A stretch of DNA of 64,000 bases from Enterococcus_E cecorum_B (GCA_946499615.1 CAMMST010000001.1:1-64000); one strand, 5' to 3'; counted from the first letter of the stretch, positions 33,810 to 42,317 are shown. The notes: a model not told the origin generated them from the sequence alone. Translations and numbers: made by a program.

Positions 33810-34379
33810 ATGATTCGCAAACTAACAAGAGAAGAGATTATTGATACGTATAACCAACACTTAGTCACTGATTTTCCAGAAGATGAAGTCAAGCCTTTAG
33901 CGATTATTTTGGATTTTTATGACCACCATCGCTATGAATGCTATGGACTATTTCAAGAAGATAAAATGCTTGCTTATGCCTATTTTGCGGACTTTAAGGC
34001 TGAAAATATCGACGCCTACTTGCTAGATTACTATGCTGTCGTTAAAACTGCGCGTAACCAAGGAATTGGCAGTCAATTACTCAATGAACTATTGCCAACT
34101 TTAGAAAAGCATCGTTGTATTTTAATTGAAATCGAATCACTCAATACCGCTAATAACCAAGAAGAAGCAACCTTGCGTAAACGTCGACGCGATTTCTATC
34201 TACGTAACCAAGTACAGCTTTCCCAAGTAGTGGCCCAAGCTTTTGACGTAGAATACCAAATTATGTACTATGCTAAAGAAGTATTAGAGGATGCCTTTAT
34301 TCATCAACAAGTCCAATTGGTATATCAAGAATTATTCGCATCCTTTACACCACGTCCATTTGAAGTCTATCCATTATAG
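33810..34379 (+). CDS. GNAT family N-acetyltransferase
   Basis: 189 residues. The acetyl-CoA-binding motif A appears as LLDYYAVVKTARNQGIGSQLLNELLP (about 69-94; Q/R-x-x-G-x-G/A pattern as RNQGIGS), followed by LIEIESL. The substrate is unknown. It lies about 50 bp after the ArsR-like gene with its own GGAG site, so it could be the fourth gene of that operon or separate. It ends at a strong terminator. Confidence 0.8.
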   Translation: MIRKLTREEIIDTYNQHLVTDFPEDEVKPLAIILDFYDHHRYECYGLFQEDKMLAYAYFADFKAENIDAYLLDYYAVVKTARNQGIGSQLLNELLPTLEKHRCILIEIESLNTANNQEEATLRKRRRDFYLRNQVQLSQVVAQAFDVEYQIMYYAKEVLEDAFIHQQVQLVYQELFASFTPRPFEVYPL

Positions 34380-34381
34380 TC

Positions 34382-34425
34382 AAAAGTCCTGAATCGCAGT
34401 ATATACAACGGTTCAGGACTTTTTT
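34382..34425. terminator. Terminator of the GNAT gene
   Basis: AAAAGTCCTGAA and TTCAGGACTTTTTT flank an 18-base loop; it can also serve the convergent MazG-like gene. Confidence 0.9.
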
Positions 34426-34759
34426 AGAGTTCAGTATATTTTTTATTTGAGCTCCGTGCCTTTTCGACGGGATACTTCTGAGCATTTTTAGCCAATTTTT
34501 CCTCAATGATTTGCCCCACATCAAACTGCAAATTATCCGCCATCATTAGAGAATAGATTAAGACATCTGCTAGCTCTTCTTTTAAGCGTTCTTGCTTGGT
34601 TTTTACAACCTTGCTACTCTCTTGCCATTGGAATAGCTCGAGTAATTCATTCGCCTCCAATGAAATCGAAATCGCTAAGTCTTTTTCATTATGATATTGC
34701 CGCCAATCACGCGCATCACGAAACTGATTGACTTTTGCAACTAATTCTTCTATTTCCAT
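34424..34759 (-). CDS. MazG-like nucleotide pyrophosphohydrolase
   Basis: 111 residues, all helical. The metal-binding pattern of the MazG/RS21-C6 group is present: SLEANELLELFQW (ExxE) and EELADVLIYSLMMAD (ExxD). Members hydrolyse damaged or excess (d)NTPs to monophosphates. ATG 34759 is preferred over a TTG one codon earlier because GAGGTG lies five bases before it. Monocistronic. Confidence 0.85.
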   Translation of the reverse strand: MEIEELVAKVNQFRDARDWRQYHNEKDLAISISLEANELLELFQWQESSKVVKTKQERLKEELADVLIYSLMMADNLQFDVGQIIEEKLAKNAQKYPVEKARSSNKKYTEL

Positions 34760-34843
34760 CAAATCACCTCATCTTTAGTCTACGCGCATCGCTTTTAAAA
34801 CAAATTTTGTTATAATGATAAAAAACAGAAAGGAAGTTAGACC

Positions 34844-35470
34844 ATGAAAGCTATCATAAAAAGTTCTCTCATTCTACCAGCTGTCTTTGTTTGTGGCTTA
34901 GGGGTCGCGCTTTTTGTCCGTGCGAATTTAGGCACAGATCCGGTCACCATGCTCGAAATCGCCTTAGCTCAAATCACAGGTCTAAGTCTAGGACAGACGG
35001 CTTTATATTTTGAAGGATTCATCTTCCTACTCTTTTTCTTTCTCAATCGAAAACTGATTCATGTCGGTTCATTTCTTTTTTCTTTTGGTATCGGACCAGC
35101 CATTGATTTGTCAGAAAAGTGGATAAACCATTTTTTAGGGACACCACAAGGATTATCCTGGCAAATCTTTTATCTCATCAGTGGAACGCTTTTGATTTGT
35201 TGGTCATTGGCTTTTTACATTCCGCTCAATTACGGCTATCAAACTTCCGATATTTTGACTTTATCTGTTAGCGAGTGGTTTCATTTAAGCTATGGATGGT
35301 CGCTTACACTCGTTTATGGTGCTTTATTTATCTTGGCGCTTTTACTAGGTGGACCCTTAGGCATCGGTACTGTCATCGCCACATTTTCCTATGGGCCAAT
35401 CATTGAATGGATGATGAAAACTTTTTCCTTCAATGCTGCTACCCTTTATCAAAAGCTAACCAAAAATTAA
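34844..35470 (+). CDS. YczE-type integral membrane protein
   Basis: 208 residues, about five membrane segments. Its N-terminal pattern (GLGVALFVRANLGTDPVTMLEIAL) and the C-terminal GGPLGIGTVIATFSYGP match YczE/YitT-type proteins; it is a distant relative of the gene at 3202-3837. B. subtilis YczE affects a lipopeptide synthetase by an unknown route; no such system is visible here. The substrate is unknown. Confidence 0.75.
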   Translation: MKAIIKSSLILPAVFVCGLGVALFVRANLGTDPVTMLEIALAQITGLSLGQTALYFEGFIFLLFFFLNRKLIHVGSFLFSFGIGPAIDLSEKWINHFLGTPQGLSWQIFYLISGTLLICWSLAFYIPLNYGYQTSDILTLSVSEWFHLSYGWSLTLVYGALFILALLLGGPLGIGTVIATFSYGPIIEWMMKTFSFNAATLYQKLTKN

Positions 35471-35485
35471 AACGCGCCGTCTCAG

Positions 35486-36097
35486 TTATTCTACAGGTAC
35501 AAAATTTCCTTGACCTTGCGCATAAAGCACACCATCATGAATCGTGCCATTATCAACGGCGATATCATAAGCCATGTAAGGACTTCCATCGACAAAGCCA
35601 ATCACATGCCAATACATCTTGCCATCGCTACCGACTAACACTTGATGCGTATCCTCAATATCAAAATGCATATTGCTAGGTGAAAGTCCCGTCCGATCAT
35701 AGTAACTTTGCGCCACGGCAATTGCTTCTTGGGCAGTAAATTTTGGTGTAGCACTAGGCGTTGGCGTACTTGGCGTTGCTTGACTATTTTGGTTAGAATC
35801 ATTTTGGCCTTGATTGACAGTCGTTGTGCTCGAAGTCGTAGTCGTTTGATTATTAGTAGGCGTATCTACGGTTGACTGAGGTTGTGCTTCTTTGACAACA
35901 GCTGGCGTAGTCTCACTCGTTTTCGTCGTCTTTGGCTTTTGATTCTTTTTGACTTTGCTAACATGCGTGGATGTCGGCGTTGTTTGCTCTACCTTTTTTT
36001 CAGGAGAGGTCATCACAAATAGACCAATTACCGGCACAAGAATAATTAAAGCAATCAGCACACTAACAAATCCGATAAACCGTTTATTTTTCTTCAT
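35486..36097 (-). CDS. Membrane-anchored protein with a C-terminal PepSY-like domain
   Basis: 203 residues. One N-terminal membrane anchor (about 8-30), a Thr/Ser/Pro/Gln-rich wall-spanning linker (35-115), and a C-terminal domain with KFTAQEAIAVAQSYYDRTG and KMYWHVIGFVDGSPYMAYDI, the helix-strand pattern of PepSY-like domains, which are thought to restrain proteases or sense the envelope. It could also be a general extracellular beta-domain. Monocistronic and convergent with the YczE-type gene. Confidence 0.65.
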   Translation of the reverse strand: MKKNKRFIGFVSVLIALIILVPVIGLFVMTSPEKKVEQTTPTSTHVSKVKKNQKPKTTKTSETTPAVVKEAQPQSTVDTPTNNQTTTTSSTTTVNQGQNDSNQNSQATPSTPTPSATPKFTAQEAIAVAQSYYDRTGLSPSNMHFDIEDTHQVLVGSDGKMYWHVIGFVDGSPYMAYDIAVDNGTIHDGVLYAQGQGNFVPVE

Positions 36098-36420
36098 CGT
36101 AACACCACTTCTCTGTCTTTTTTCCTATTATACCAAAAAGAAACAGGCAAGCAAACGTATCCCAAACATTAAATTTGTGAAAACTTTATTCAAACAGTCG
36201 TCCAATCTGTACTTCAAACATCAAATATAAATAACCTCTATACTTCACATTCTAAAAACTTTAAGCGTAATCATTTATTGAGAATATAATAAATAACTCC
36301 TATATACAACAAACATAAATAACTTATATCACAAGCGTAACTGTTGTAGTTCATTTGTGCTCTGTGCTATACTCAAAAACGATTAAACAACAAAATCATA
36401 CAATTTAGGAGTGAATCAAA
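36098..36420. other. Leader region of bioY
   Basis: AT-rich, with no gene. Three similar words (ATAAATAAC followed by a CTATA-like end) occur near 36227, 36289 and 36315. A promoter is at 36344-36373. No clear BirA operator (long TTGTTAAC-type palindrome) was found. Confidence 0.4.
36344..36373 (+). promoter_or_regulatory. bioY promoter
   Basis: TTGTAG (36344-36349), 18-bp spacer, TATACT (36368-36373), 47 bp before the ATG. Confidence 0.6.
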
Positions 36421-36965
36421 TGAAAAGTCCAAATCGCACTTTTTATCTAGCTTTTTCCGCTATTTTATTAGCCTTATTAATTATCTGCGCGCAAATCGTC
36501 TTGCCATTACCGATGATTCCTTTAACCTTGCAACCATTAGGCGTGGGTATGATTGGCACCTTATTACCTTTACCTTGGGCCGGGGCAACCATTTTAGCTT
36601 ACTTAGCCTTAGGAGCACTAGGTTTACCAGTATTCGCTGGGGCTCATGGTGGGATCGCTGCCTTCTTAACGCCAAGTGGTGGCTACCTTCCATCCTTTTT
36701 CGTTTACGCTGTACTAGCCGCTCTTTTCTTGCGTAATCGTCAAAAAACTTGGATCAATATCTTCGTAGCCAATGTCTGTGCGGCGATGATTTATTTAGTA
36801 CTTGGCTCATTATGGTTATGCTTACCATTCATTGCTGGCATGAGCGTCAAAGCTGCCTTAATTGCCGGAACCTTACCGTTTGCTTTACCAGTTATTGGCG
36901 AAATTGCCGTTTATACCACCATTGCTACGGCTTTACACAAAGTCATGGCCAGACGTTTACGATAA
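36421..36965 (+). CDS. bioY: Biotin transporter BioY (ECF S component)
   Basis: 181 residues, six transmembrane helices. Typical BioY segments are LPMIPLTLQPLGVGMIGTLL, AYLALGALGLPVFAGAHGGIAAFLTPSGGYL and a C-terminal helix with GEIAVYTTIATAL. It captures biotin and works with the shared ECF energising module encoded elsewhere. ATG 36421 lies six bases after AGGAGTG; an upstream GTG overlaps that site. It suggests biotin auxotrophy, common in this group. Confidence 0.92.
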
Positions 36966-36969
36966 ACAT

Positions 36970-37008
36970 ACAAATGCCGATGAGAAGAAATTCCCATCGG
37001 CATTTTTA
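36970..37008. terminator. Terminator of bioY
   Basis: AAATGCCGATG and CATCGGCATTTTT form an 11-bp stem with T run on the plus strand. A transcript arriving from the minus strand would meet the same stem, but with a poor T run. Confidence 0.9.
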
Positions 37009-37094
37009 AAAAGTAGTAAAGAAATAACCGTCTCGCATGAAGCTCGCCTTGCGCTCAAAAGTTCAACAAACCTCTGCTTGAGATTGTTTCTTAT
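36983..37094 (-). ncRNA. Candidate small RNA behind a cre-overlapped promoter
   Basis: A good minus-strand promoter (37101-37129) drives about 110 nt that hold no normal gene before the bioY terminator stem. The transcript has two possible hairpins, CTCAA...TTTGAG near 37047-37080 and a GCGAG/CTTGCGC-rich one near 37028-37045, and could encode only a 10-residue peptide (MRDGYFFTTF) behind AAGGCGAG. I did not recognise an RNA family. The end of the transcript is uncertain. Confidence 0.4.
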
Positions 37095-37100
37095 GTATTT

Positions 37101-37138
37101 ATTATAGCTCATTGCGCGTTTTTTCACAAGCGTTTTCA
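37101..37138 (-). promoter_or_regulatory. Promoter overlapped by a cre (CcpA) site
   Basis: On the minus strand TTGTGA (37124-37129), 17-bp spacer, TATAAT (37101-37106). TGAAAACGCTTGTG (37125-37138) matches the catabolite-responsive element closely and overlaps the -35, the position for CcpA repression. Confidence 0.65.
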
Positions 37139-37193
37139 TCTTATCAAGTTTACATACTCGCTAAAAAGGCTATCAAATAGAAGTTTTAAAGAC

Positions 37194-37241
37194 AAAAAAG
37201 ATACGCAGTCCTCAAAATCGAGTAACTCCGTATCTTTTATC
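37194..37241 (-). terminator. Terminator downstream of the glycosidase remnant
   Basis: AAAAGATACG and CGTATCTTTTTT pair on the minus strand, just after the glycosidase-derived stop codon. Confidence 0.8.
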
Positions 37242-37250
37242 ACAAACTTT

Positions 37251-37558
37251 TTAGACTTCTGCTCCATTGGTCGCAATCACACGTTGATACCATGGATAAG
37301 AATCTTTCTTAAAGCGTTCAAGTGTCCCATTTCCTTCATTATCACGATCAACATAAATAAAACCATAACATTTCTTCATTTCACCGGTCGTAAAGAATAG
37401 CTACTTCCGCCGTTAAACACTTGACTTGCATCGCCTTGTTTGGTGCTATCAACCGTATTTGACATATAGTATGAAAAGCCGATATAATCCACTGTTCCTT
37501 TTGCTAAATCCGCAACATCTTCATCCGTAATTGGAATTTGGAATCCTTTACGTTCGAA
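37251..37558 (-). pseudogene. GH1 6-phospho-beta-glucosidase remnant
   Basis: The C-terminal third of a family 1 glycosidase survives in two frames. The first piece holds TDEDVADLAKGTVDYIGFSYYMS and stops at 37376. The last piece reads TTGEMKKCYGFIYVDRDNEG and ends ATNGAEV. About 110 residues normally between them, including the nucleophile segment (ENGLG type), are missing. The N-terminal half is also absent: the reading frame runs straight into a sigma-factor fragment. The enzyme must be inactive. The strong terminator downstream is probably that of the original bgl gene. Confidence 0.85.
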
Positions 37559-37825
37559 GCTTTCCGTAAAAGTAATCTGCTGGGTCGCTAAATCTACTGA
37601 CTGTCGATATTGTTTTTTCCGATATTGATCGATAAAACTTGTCTTAACTACACGTAATAACCAAAACTTCAACTGATCAGGGGCATGCGTTTGACAAAGT
37701 AGCTTATAATAGGCCTCACTAACTAACTGTTCTGCTTTTCTTTCATCTTTCGCCAGTGACAGCGCATACAAATACAAAGAGGGCGAAAACACAAGATAAC
37801 TTTCTTCAACTATTTTTCGATCCAT
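37559..37825 (-). pseudogene. Sigma-70-like factor fragment fused to glycosidase debris
   Basis: About 89 residues from the ATG at 37825 (AAAGGAGG nine bases upstream) form a sigma region-2-like helical segment: SYLVFSPSLYLYALSLAKDERKAEQLVSEAYYKLL and FWLLRVVKTSFIDQYRKKQYRQS, the ECF-type region-2 end. Region 4, which reads the -35 box, is missing; the frame instead continues into the GH1 remnant for 60 residues. A deletion has therefore joined two unrelated genes. A truncated chimera of about 149 residues could still be made but should not act as a sigma factor. Confidence 0.7.
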
Positions 37826-37924
37826 CGTCATCGCCCTCCTTTCACTTAAGAGACGTTTGAAACTCAAAAACATTACAAGATTTTATGTATTTATTTTAAC
37901 AAAATCTCAAAGACGATACTATGG

Positions 37925-37963
37925 CAAAAAAAGACACCTGCCTAGCTTAGACAGATGCCCCCT
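37925..37963 (-). terminator. Terminator of the glycosyltransferase gene
   Basis: On the minus strand GGCATCTGTC and GGCAGGTGTC pair with two wobble positions, followed by seven T, two bases after the stop. Confidence 0.75.
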
Positions 37964-37965
37964 TG

Positions 37966-38976
37966 TTAATTAAAACCGTATAATTTATGCACTAAGCGAT
38001 AAAAACCGATCACAATCATACGACCAGACTTACCTGGTAAATGCACACCAAAACCAAAGAAGCCACGGCGCAACTTGCGATAAAGCTTCACATCTTGCTT
38101 GCGGATATATTGCCATAATTCGCGTTTCTTAGCCAAACTTTCTCGGCTGCCTTCTTTAATCAATAATACCGACGAAATCATCGTAATAATCTCAGCATAC
38201 TTAAACATATAGGCTTGCAAATTCTTATCCGTCGTTGGATGTTGCGCCAAAAAGGCAATCATGCGACGATTAATATACAGTTGTTGGTCAATACGCTTGA
38301 TCATCACTTGCTCATTGACAGACTGATCCTCGCGTCCAATATAATAGCGATAAAAATCAACATCTAAATAATACATCTTCTTCACAGCGGGTAGTGGCTC
38401 AAAAACATACAAATTATCCACATAAAAAGTATGCTTAGGTAAGACTAAGTGCTGCGATAACAATAATTGCCGACGATAGATTACCGAATGCATCAATAAA
38501 TACTTACCTACTGGAAAACGCTTGGTCGCCTCCCAGCTAAATACTTGATTCGTTGGCAAAAAGGACGTATATTCGATGACTTTCTTACGTTTGGCCCCTT
38601 GTTTTTCATAAACATAATTACTAATCAATAAATCAATCGGCTCAGTAAAACTAGCTAAACAGTCTAAAATCTTTTCATAGGCATCCGGATCTACCCAGTC
38701 ATCGCTATCCACGACTTTCACATACTCACCTTTCGCATGCTTGATGCCCGTATTGACTGCCTCGCCATGCCCACCATTTTCCTGATGAATCGCGCGCACA
38801 ATCTCTGGGTATTGCGCTTGATAGTCCTCCGCAATCTTACCGGTGTTATCTTTTGACCCATCATTGACGATTAAAATTTCAACCCGACTGCCCCCAATAA
38901 GCAAAGATTCCACACAGCGCTTTAAATAATCCTGGGAATTATAACTAGGGACGATAATACTCAATACTTTTTTCAT
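37966..38976 (-). CDS. Glycosyltransferase family 2
   Basis: 336 residues. GT-A fold: SIIVPSYNSQDYLKRCVESL near the start, VEILIVNDGSKDNTG with the first Asp for the nucleotide sugar, GGHGEAVNTGIKHAKGEYVKVVDSDDWVDP with the DxD-like metal motif. The C-terminal 130 residues are basic and resemble enzymes building wall or capsular polysaccharides; there is no clear transmembrane segment. The acceptor is unknown and no polysaccharide cluster is adjacent. ATG 38976 has GGAAAG eight bases upstream. Confidence 0.87.
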   Translation of the reverse strand: MKKVLSIIVPSYNSQDYLKRCVESLLIGGSRVEILIVNDGSKDNTGKIAEDYQAQYPEIVRAIHQENGGHGEAVNTGIKHAKGEYVKVVDSDDWVDPDAYEKILDCLASFTEPIDLLISNYVYEKQGAKRKKVIEYTSFLPTNQVFSWEATKRFPVGKYLLMHSVIYRRQLLLSQHLVLPKHTFYVDNLYVFEPLPAVKKMYYLDVDFYRYYIGREDQSVNEQVMIKRIDQQLYINRRMIAFLAQHPTTDKNLQAYMFKYAEIITMISSVLLIKEGSRESLAKKRELWQYIRKQDVKLYRKLRRGFFGFGVHLPGKSGRMIVIGFYRLVHKLYGFN

Positions 38977-39071
38977 TTTCAAATCTTTCCATTATATTAT
39001 CTAACTTTTGTTGCTAAACTTATGATAAAGAAAATACCAACGTTTTGCAAGGAAATTCCTTTATACCACAC

Positions 39072-39100
39072 AAAAAGAAGGGCAGCTCATCCACCCTTCC
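39072..39100 (-). terminator. Terminator of the DXS-like gene
   Basis: GAAGGG and CCCTTC arms with a T run on the minus strand. Confidence 0.8.
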
Positions 39101-39111
39101 TTTGTCATCGA

Positions 39112-40866
39112 TTATTTGACCACGGCTAAAATATTTTTCACAATATTTTCCACCGTGATGCCATTTTCAGCTAATAATTCACTAGCTACATAACGGTCAT
39201 GGAAAGCTTTATCTAAACCGTAATTTTGCACCTTCACGTCAGTATTGCCTAAAAAGCTTGCGACCGTTTGACCATAGCCGCCGTCTGTAATGCCATCTTC
39301 TAACGTCACCACTAGTTGATGATTATTGGTTAATTCTGTTAATAATGTTTCATCCACACCAGAGATAAATTTAGGATTAATCAAGGTGGCTTGGATATTT
39401 TCCTTAGCTAGTGCGGCGACAACTTCTTCCGCTAAACCAAAGAAATTACCCACACCCATTACGGCGACCTTGTTTCCTGCTTGAACGACTTCATTTTGAT
39501 AAAGTTGATTGTAATCCGTCGTATCTGCTTTCCCTGTGCTGCGTAATGGCCCCACTGGTACACGAATGGCTACTGGATGATGGGCTTGTTCCAAGGACCA
39601 GTCAAGCATCGCCAAATATTCTTCTTGATTCGTTGGTGCAAGATAGACTAGGTTTGGAATATGACTTAAAAATGGAATATCAAAAATCCCTAGGTGGCTT
39701 TCATCATTCATGCCATTCACTGAAGCATTATAAACCAAAATCGTTCCTGGCAAATCATTTAAGGCTAAGTCATGTGAAACTTGGTCATAGCTACGTTGCA
39801 TAAAGGTTGAATTGACCACCCAGACTGGTTTAGCGCCATTTTTAGCCAAGCCCGCTGTCATAGTTGCTGCTTGTTGTTCGGCAATACCAACATCAATAAA
39901 TTGTTTGCCTAAATGTTTGCGTTGTTCAGGATTAAATAGCATCATCGGAGTACCTGCATTCACTGCGACCACTGTTTTATCCTTTTGCATTTTTTCCCAC
40001 AAGAATTCTGTGGTGAGATTGCTGTAAGTTTTCGCCCCAGTGCCGCGTTTGACATATTCGCCGGTTTCAAGACTAAATGGACCACCTGCATGGAATTTTT
40101 CACGATTTTCTTCTGCGAACTTGAAGCCTTTTCCCTTGACCGTATGCACATGTAACAACACAGGGTGATCCACATCTTTGACCGATTCAAACAAGTCGAT
40201 TAAAGCATCTAAATCATTGCCTTCGTCTAAATAATGATATTCAAAGCCTAGTGATTGAAAGAAATTATCTTTCGCTTGACCATTTGATTCGCGCAAAGCT
40301 TTTAAATTACGATATAACCCACCAAAGTTATCGGCAATTGATTGGTCATTATCGTTTACAATCACGATGATATTGCTGTTTTGTTCGGCGATATTATTCA
40401 ATCCTTCAAAGGCCAATCCCCCAGACAATGAACCATCGCCAATTAACGCCACAACATTGTAATTTTCTTGCTTTAAATCACGGGCCACCGCAATCCCATT
40501 CGCTAAAGCCAGCGAAGTCGAAGTATGCCCCACGGTGAATAAGTCATGTTCGCTTCCTTTCGGATTGGTATAGCCAGACACATCATCAAAATGCGCAGGA
40601 TCTAAAAAGGCTTGTGCACGACCTGTTAACATCTTGTGGATATACGTTTGGTGTGAAATATCAAAAACCAACTTATCCACCGGTGAATTGAACACTCGAT
40701 GTAAAGCCACCGTCATTTCGACCACGCCTAAATTTGGCCCATTGTGACCGCCGTGTTGACTAATTTTGTTCAATAAAGCAGTGCGCGCTTCATCGACTAA
40801 AGTATGTAGTTGCGCCCGATTTAATTGTTTTAAATCTTTGGCATCAGTAATTTTTTCAAGAATCAT
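39112..40866 (-). CDS. DXS-like thiamine-diphosphate transketolase
   Basis: 584 residues, slightly shorter than classic 1-deoxyxylulose-5-phosphate synthase (about 620). The order is that of DXS: GGHNGPNLGVVEMTVALH, SHQTYIHKMLTGR, the thiamine-diphosphate motif GDGSLSGG...IVNDN (about 143-172), a Pyr domain with the catalytic Glu in DVGIAEQQAATMTAG, and a C-terminal transketolase domain. Bacteria of this group normally make isoprenoids by the mevalonate route, and no other MEP gene is in the window, so it may feed thiamine or pyridoxal synthesis or have another carboligase role. Monocistronic. Confidence 0.8.
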   Translation of the reverse strand: MILEKITDAKDLKQLNRAQLHTLVDEARTALLNKISQHGGHNGPNLGVVEMTVALHRVFNSPVDKLVFDISHQTYIHKMLTGRAQAFLDPAHFDDVSGYTNPKGSEHDLFTVGHTSTSLALANGIAVARDLKQENYNVVALIGDGSLSGGLAFEGLNNIAEQNSNIIVIVNDNDQSIADNFGGLYRNLKALRESNGQAKDNFFQSLGFEYHYLDEGNDLDALIDLFESVKDVDHPVLLHVHTVKGKGFKFAEENREKFHAGGPFSLETGEYVKRGTGAKTYSNLTTEFLWEKMQKDKTVVAVNAGTPMMLFNPEQRKHLGKQFIDVGIAEQQAATMTAGLAKNGAKPVWVVNSTFMQRSYDQVSHDLALNDLPGTILVYNASVNGMNDESHLGIFDIPFLSHIPNLVYLAPTNQEEYLAMLDWSLEQAHHPVAIRVPVGPLRSTGKADTTDYNQLYQNEVVQAGNKVAVMGVGNFFGLAEEVVAALAKENIQATLINPKFISGVDETLLTELTNNHQLVVTLEDGITDGGYGQTVASFLGNTDVKVQNYGLDKAFHDRYVASELLAENGITVENIVKNILAVVK

Positions 40867-41136
40867 GTTTCATCAATCCTTTTATGTATTATTGCACAAA
40901 AATTATCATACACCTTAAACCTAACTTTAAGGCAAGCGAAAAAAGGATTTTTTACTAAATTCCGCTGTATTTTGTCATCCATATGCTAGAATGAAGGAAA
41001 ATAAAGTGAAAGAAGGATATTACCTTTTATAAATTTATCTCATCCGACCAAACTTCTGAGATTTCATCGAGTGTCTCTCATTCATCCATGATAAGATAAG
41101 GTCAAGTTAGCTAACAAAACACAGATGGAGGACAAT

Positions 41137-41997
41137 ATGCTTAAACAATTAAATCACTGCATGCAACTCATCGAACAATATCTTGATAGTCCCGATACTA
41201 TGGAGCAAATCGCCCAACAAAGCCAGTGGCCCATGCTAGATATCAAACAAGTTTTCTTTTATTTGACGGGAATGAGTCTGGTGGAATATATCAAAAATCG
41301 CAAACTCTCCCTAGCCACACAAAAACTATTAACTGGCAAATCAGTCACAGAAACAGCCTTTGAAAGTGGCTATCAGTCCGTCGATGGATTTACTCGCGCT
41401 TACAAAAAATTTAGCGGAATGCTGCCATCTGAAGTTTATCAAAAACAACGCGGTCGAAGCTTTGAACCTACTCAATTTAAAATAACTGTTCATGGAGGAA
41501 ATCAAATGGAATATCAATTAATCGAAAAAGCTGCCTTCACCTTTGCCGGAGTTAGTAAACGGGTCAAGATGCAATTTGAAGGCGTGAATCAAGAAATCGT
41601 TGCCCTAGCTCAAAGCATCACGGAAACACAACGAAATTTAATGCATCAATTAAAAAACGGAGAGCCAAATGAAATTCTGAATATTTCTTATCAAGCGGAT
41701 CGACAATTTTTAGCCGAAGAAGGCCAACTGACACATATGATTGGGGTTATTACTCAAAAGCGTAATTTACCAGAAGGCCTAGATTATTTAGAAATGCCTG
41801 CTTCTACGTGGGCAGTCTTTCCAAATGAGGGACCTTTTCCTGAAACCCTTCAGCAAACAATGGCCAATATCTATACAGATTGGTTGGTAAATCATGATTA
41901 CCAATTAGCGGACTCACTTTCCTTTTCATTTACCAAGATGAATCCTGAAAAGCCTGGTTTTGCCTATAGTGAGATTTGGATTCCTGTTAAAAAATAG
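41137..41997 (+). CDS. AraC family regulator with GyrI-like C-terminal domain
   Basis: 286 residues. The AraC helix-turn-helix pair is N-terminal (about 5-100): TMEQIAQQSQWPMLDIKQVFFYLTG and SVTETAFESGYQSVDGFTRAYKKFSGMLPSEV. A GyrI-like (AraC effector/SOUL-type) domain follows from about 120 (YQLIEKAAFTFAGVSKRV ... AYSEIWIPVKK). This layout occurs in regulators sensing hydrophobic drugs. ATG 41137 is five bases after GGAGG; an ATG four codons earlier overlaps that site. Target unknown. Confidence 0.88.
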   Translation: MLKQLNHCMQLIEQYLDSPDTMEQIAQQSQWPMLDIKQVFFYLTGMSLVEYIKNRKLSLATQKLLTGKSVTETAFESGYQSVDGFTRAYKKFSGMLPSEVYQKQRGRSFEPTQFKITVHGGNQMEYQLIEKAAFTFAGVSKRVKMQFEGVNQEIVALAQSITETQRNLMHQLKNGEPNEILNISYQADRQFLAEEGQLTHMIGVITQKRNLPEGLDYLEMPASTWAVFPNEGPFPETLQQTMANIYTDWLVNHDYQLADSLSFSFTKMNPEKPGFAYSEIWIPVKK

Positions 41998-42000
41998 CAC

Positions 42001-42046
42001 TAAAAAAGTCTATCCCACATTTAAATACGAGGTGGATAGACTTTTT
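42001..42046. terminator. Bidirectional terminator
   Basis: AAAAAAGTCTATCC and GGATAGACTTTTT flank an 18-base loop, with T runs both ways. It can serve the AraC gene and the small minus-strand frame at 42050-42151. Confidence 0.9.
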
Positions 42047-42049
42047 GTT

Positions 42050-42151
42050 TTAATTTAAACTTTCCAGCAACCAGACAATTCCTTCTACAATAACATTCAA
42101 TACCACTTCAACCAACCCAGCAATAAAATAATTTTTGAAATTTGAGTCCAC
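42050..42151 (-). CDS. Candidate 33-residue hydrophobic peptide
   Basis: Starting at a GTG (42151) ten bases after AAAGGA, the frame gives a peptide whose residues 8-31 (YFIAGLVEVVLNVIVEGIVW...) form an amphipathic, mostly hydrophobic helix ending LLESLN. It stops four bases before a strong bidirectional terminator. The shape recalls small membrane toxins or phenol-soluble-modulin-like peptides, but no family is recognised and no promoter stands out. It could be a chance open frame. Confidence 0.35.
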   Translation of the reverse strand: MDSNFKNYFIAGLVEVVLNVIVEGIVWLLESLN

Positions 42152-42283
42152 GCAAACCACATCCTTTAGATACCCCGACTCACATCCTGAAATTCTTTTG
42201 TTAGTTTCATTTTAACCGTTTACTTACTATAATTCCTGAGGCTAAGGACTGAATCTTCTAAGTAGACGACTTTTTCAGGCAAC

Positions 42284-42317
42284 ACAAAAAGCCCAGGAAT
42301 TGCTCCTGAGCCTTTTG
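42284..42317 (-). terminator. Terminator of rpoC
   Basis: AAAAGGCTCAGGA and TTCCTGGGCTTTTT form a tight stem with a 4-base loop, followed by T on the minus strand. Confidence 0.92.
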
